This document shows, piece after piece, positions 62,323-64,000 of a DNA stretch of 64,000 nt. Position numbers and translations under genes: made by a program. The notes beneath the pieces were generated by a model that saw only the letters and a program-made list of their open reading frames with translations, had not been told where the DNA came from and did not search any database. Numbering within the stretch: the stretch's first letter is position 1; the number at the start of each line of letters is the position of its first letter. The DNA is taken from assembly GCA_947501045.1 (NCBI GenBank), contig CANMUI010000001.1:930001-994000 (forward strand). The letters run 5' to 3'. Source of the stretch: an uncultured Psychrobacter sp. (GTDB taxonomy: Bacteria > Pseudomonadota > Gammaproteobacteria > Pseudomonadales > Moraxellaceae).

Positions 62323-63708
62323 ATGGGTCTGGCTTTTCGATTAAAAACACTTACGGTAGCCGTCGCTGCTTTATCTATAGCTAACTTCGCTAATGCAGCT
62401 GGCCTTGATCGCTCTGGTCAGGACATTACCGCATTTTTGCAAGATGGTTTATATACCGAAGCTGTCTACACTTATATTAACGGTGATGTCACTGGCAAGG
62501 ATGCGTCAGGTAATGATATCGATGATATTGCAGAGCCTTATGACTTTTTTCGTTATGGAGTGAAAGCTGATATCAACGATACTTTTAGTGTTGGTATCTT
62601 ATACGATGAGCCGTTTGGAGCTGCCGCTGACTATAGTGGTCAGAATAACTTTATTACCAACAATGATGCTGACGCTATTGTAAAGAATTTCACTGGTAAT
62701 CCTAATCTTACTGCAGATTTAGTTGATCAAAATATACAAGGATTACAAGGAGCACTTACCCCAGGAAACCCAGGCGGTCTTTCACCAGAACAGCTTCAGC
62801 AAGCACAAACGCAGCTTATTGGATTGCAAGCGGCACAAAATCTAGCCAATAGGGCAGGCGAGGCTACCCAAGTTGAGGTACGTACTGAAAGTATTACCGG
62901 AATTCTTGGCGCGAAATTTGGCGCTAATAAAGAGTTTCAAGTCTATGGTGGGCCAGTTGCTCAGCAGGTACGAGCTGATGTCAAACTACGAGGCTCAGCT
63001 TATAGTACAGCGACGGGTTATACGACTAATATCAGTGCCGATCAAGATTATGGCTGGCTGGCTGGCATCTCTTATAGCAAGCCTGAGATAGCCCTAAAAG
63101 CAGCATTAACTTATCGCTCCGAGATTGAACACGAAGCCAAAGCTTTTGAGAGTTATCCTCTTGCCTCTGCTGCTTCTGCAGGAGCATTGTCAAGCAATAG
63201 AGGAGACACCATTAATATTACCACTCCTGAATCAGTGAACTTTGACTTTCAGACGGGTATTAATCCAACCACACTAGCAACAGCTAAAGTTCGCTGGGTA
63301 CCGTGGAGCGATTTTGCCATTGTACCTTCACTATATAATGAAGTCAGTACCATTAATCCTGCCTACCGTCCAGAAGGTTTACCTCTAGTCAGCTACGATG
63401 ATGATCAATGGATGGTTGAGCTAGGACTTGCCAAACGTCTAGCGCCAGCGCTAGCAGTCAGTGGCAATATCGGCTGGGATAGCGGGGCAGGTAATCCAGT
63501 AACTTCGCTAGGTCCTATCGAAGGCTACTATAGTGCTGGTCTTGGTGCCAAGTATAACGTTACTGAAAATTGGGCTGTATCAGCAGGCGGTAAATACTTG
63601 TGGTTCGGTGATGCTAAAGGCAAAACACCGACTCAAAATATCGTCAGCGACTTTGAGAGTAATGATGGTTATGTCTTAGGCGTTAAAGTCTCTTATCAGG
63701 CTCAGTAG
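62323..63708 (+). CDS. fadL: FadL/OmpP1-family outer membrane transport porin
   Basis: Outer-membrane beta-barrel of the FadL family, which takes up long-chain fatty acids or other hydrophobic compounds. A signal peptide (LKTLTVAVAALSIANFANAAG) precedes AGLDRSGQDITAFLQDG, matching the plug start. Barrel strands are visible to the C-terminal aromatic ending SYQAQ region (YVLGVKVSYQ). An insertion around residues 125-185 is rich in Gln, Leu and Ala (LSPEQLQQAQTQLIGLQAAQ) and looks helical. GGAG precedes the ATG and an intrinsic terminator follows. AidB and ketone-body genes nearby do not fix the ligand. Confidence 0.92.
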   Translation: MGLAFRLKTLTVAVAALSIANFANAAGLDRSGQDITAFLQDGLYTEAVYTYINGDVTGKDASGNDIDDIAEPYDFFRYGVKADINDTFSVGILYDEPFGAAADYSGQNNFITNNDADAIVKNFTGNPNLTADLVDQNIQGLQGALTPGNPGGLSPEQLQQAQTQLIGLQAAQNLANRAGEATQVEVRTESITGILGAKFGANKEFQVYGGPVAQQVRADVKLRGSAYSTATGYTTNISADQDYGWLAGISYSKPEIALKAALTYRSEIEHEAKAFESYPLASAASAGALSSNRGDTINITTPESVNFDFQTGINPTTLATAKVRWVPWSDFAIVPSLYNEVSTINPAYRPEGLPLVSYDDDQWMVELGLAKRLAPALAVSGNIGWDSGAGNPVTSLGPIEGYYSAGLGAKYNVTENWAVSAGGKYLWFGDAKGKTPTQNIVSDFESNDGYVLGVKVSYQAQ

Positions 63709-63763
63709 TATAGATATATTTTGATATAGCAGTACTAAATAACCTTTATGTTGTTTAATTTAT

Positions 63764-63793
63764 AAAAAGCGATCCTTATTGGGTCGCTTTTTT
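63764..63793 (+). terminator. Intrinsic terminator after fadL
   Basis: AAAAAGCGATCC pairs with GGGTCGCTTTTTT, with a G-U pair and a 5-base loop, followed directly by the T-run. About 55 bp after the stop codon. Confidence 0.93.
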
Positions 63794-64000
63794 GTGGATA
63801 CGACTAAAGGCTAGCAAAAATTTTATCAATAAGGATATTGTAATCGATTCTGAATAACTAATAATGCTGCAAAATCATTTATACCTGTATAAATGTATAT
63901 AAGAACTGCACAGTCACAATTAAGAAATAAGGCATTTTAATTGTTGTTTTAGTGTGAAAAAGTCATTACTATTCAACTTAGGAGGCCGTTTAATAGTTGG

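Overview
This window reads as a chromosomal segment of a Moraxellaceae gammaproteobacterium, most likely Psychrobacter. That is an inference from gene content, moderately AT-rich DNA and protein style, not from a marker gene. I see no IS element, prophage, integrase, CRISPR array, tRNA or rRNA. It looks like ordinary core genome with a few accessory loci: a trimeric autotransporter, a paired-receptor ABC importer and a formate-dehydrogenase-like locus.

Layout. 0.5-9.6 kb: Lol lipoprotein-sorting genes (one permease plus LolD), a DUF2062 membrane protein, a very large ComEC-like protein, SppA, an alpha/beta hydrolase and a CPBP protease. 9.7-13.9 kb (minus): DusA, an MHS-type MFS transporter and a phospholipase-D lipoprotein. 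14.4-18.4 kb (plus): MetZ, YbaB, RecR, RNase D. 18.4-25.6 kb (minus): a lipase-like hydrolase, then the glycine cleavage operon gcvT-gcvH-nitroreductase-gcvP. This operon is preceded by a recognisable tandem glycine riboswitch with its own promoter. 25.8-29.3 kb (plus): YcgL, an unknown membrane protein, a MoxR ATPase and a VWA protein.

30-33.2 kb: a trimeric autotransporter adhesin with an extended signal peptide, followed by a small BamE-like lipoprotein. 33.3-43.7 kb (minus): FdhD and an FdhF/YdeP-like molybdoenzyme, an ABC importer with two tandem paralogous binding lipoproteins, and MetG. 43.8-49.4 kb: a GntP-family permease divergent from an operon for 3-hydroxybutyrate/acetoacetate use (AtoE-type transporter, CoA-transferase A and B, 3-hydroxybutyrate dehydrogenase). 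49.9-55.4 kb (plus): AidB-like acyl-CoA dehydrogenase, MgtE, Mrp/ApbC, Dcd. 55.5-59.3 kb (minus): sspA-sspB and the cytochrome bc1 operon petA-petB-petC. 59.8-63.7 kb: Uup (minus), then SlyX and a FadL-family porin (plus).

The clearest cooperating sets are glycine cleavage under riboswitch control, ketone-body uptake and activation, bc1 respiration, SspA/SspB, Lol sorting, and adhesin plus lipoprotein. Fourteen intrinsic terminators are readable as stem-loops with U-tracts and support the transcription-unit borders. I found no convincing wholly new system. The best leads are the riboswitch operon with an embedded nitroreductase, the adhesin/BamE-like pair with a long inverted repeat upstream, the two-receptor importer with a terminator placed between receptor and permease, and the uncharacterised membrane protein beside YcgL and MoxR-VWA.
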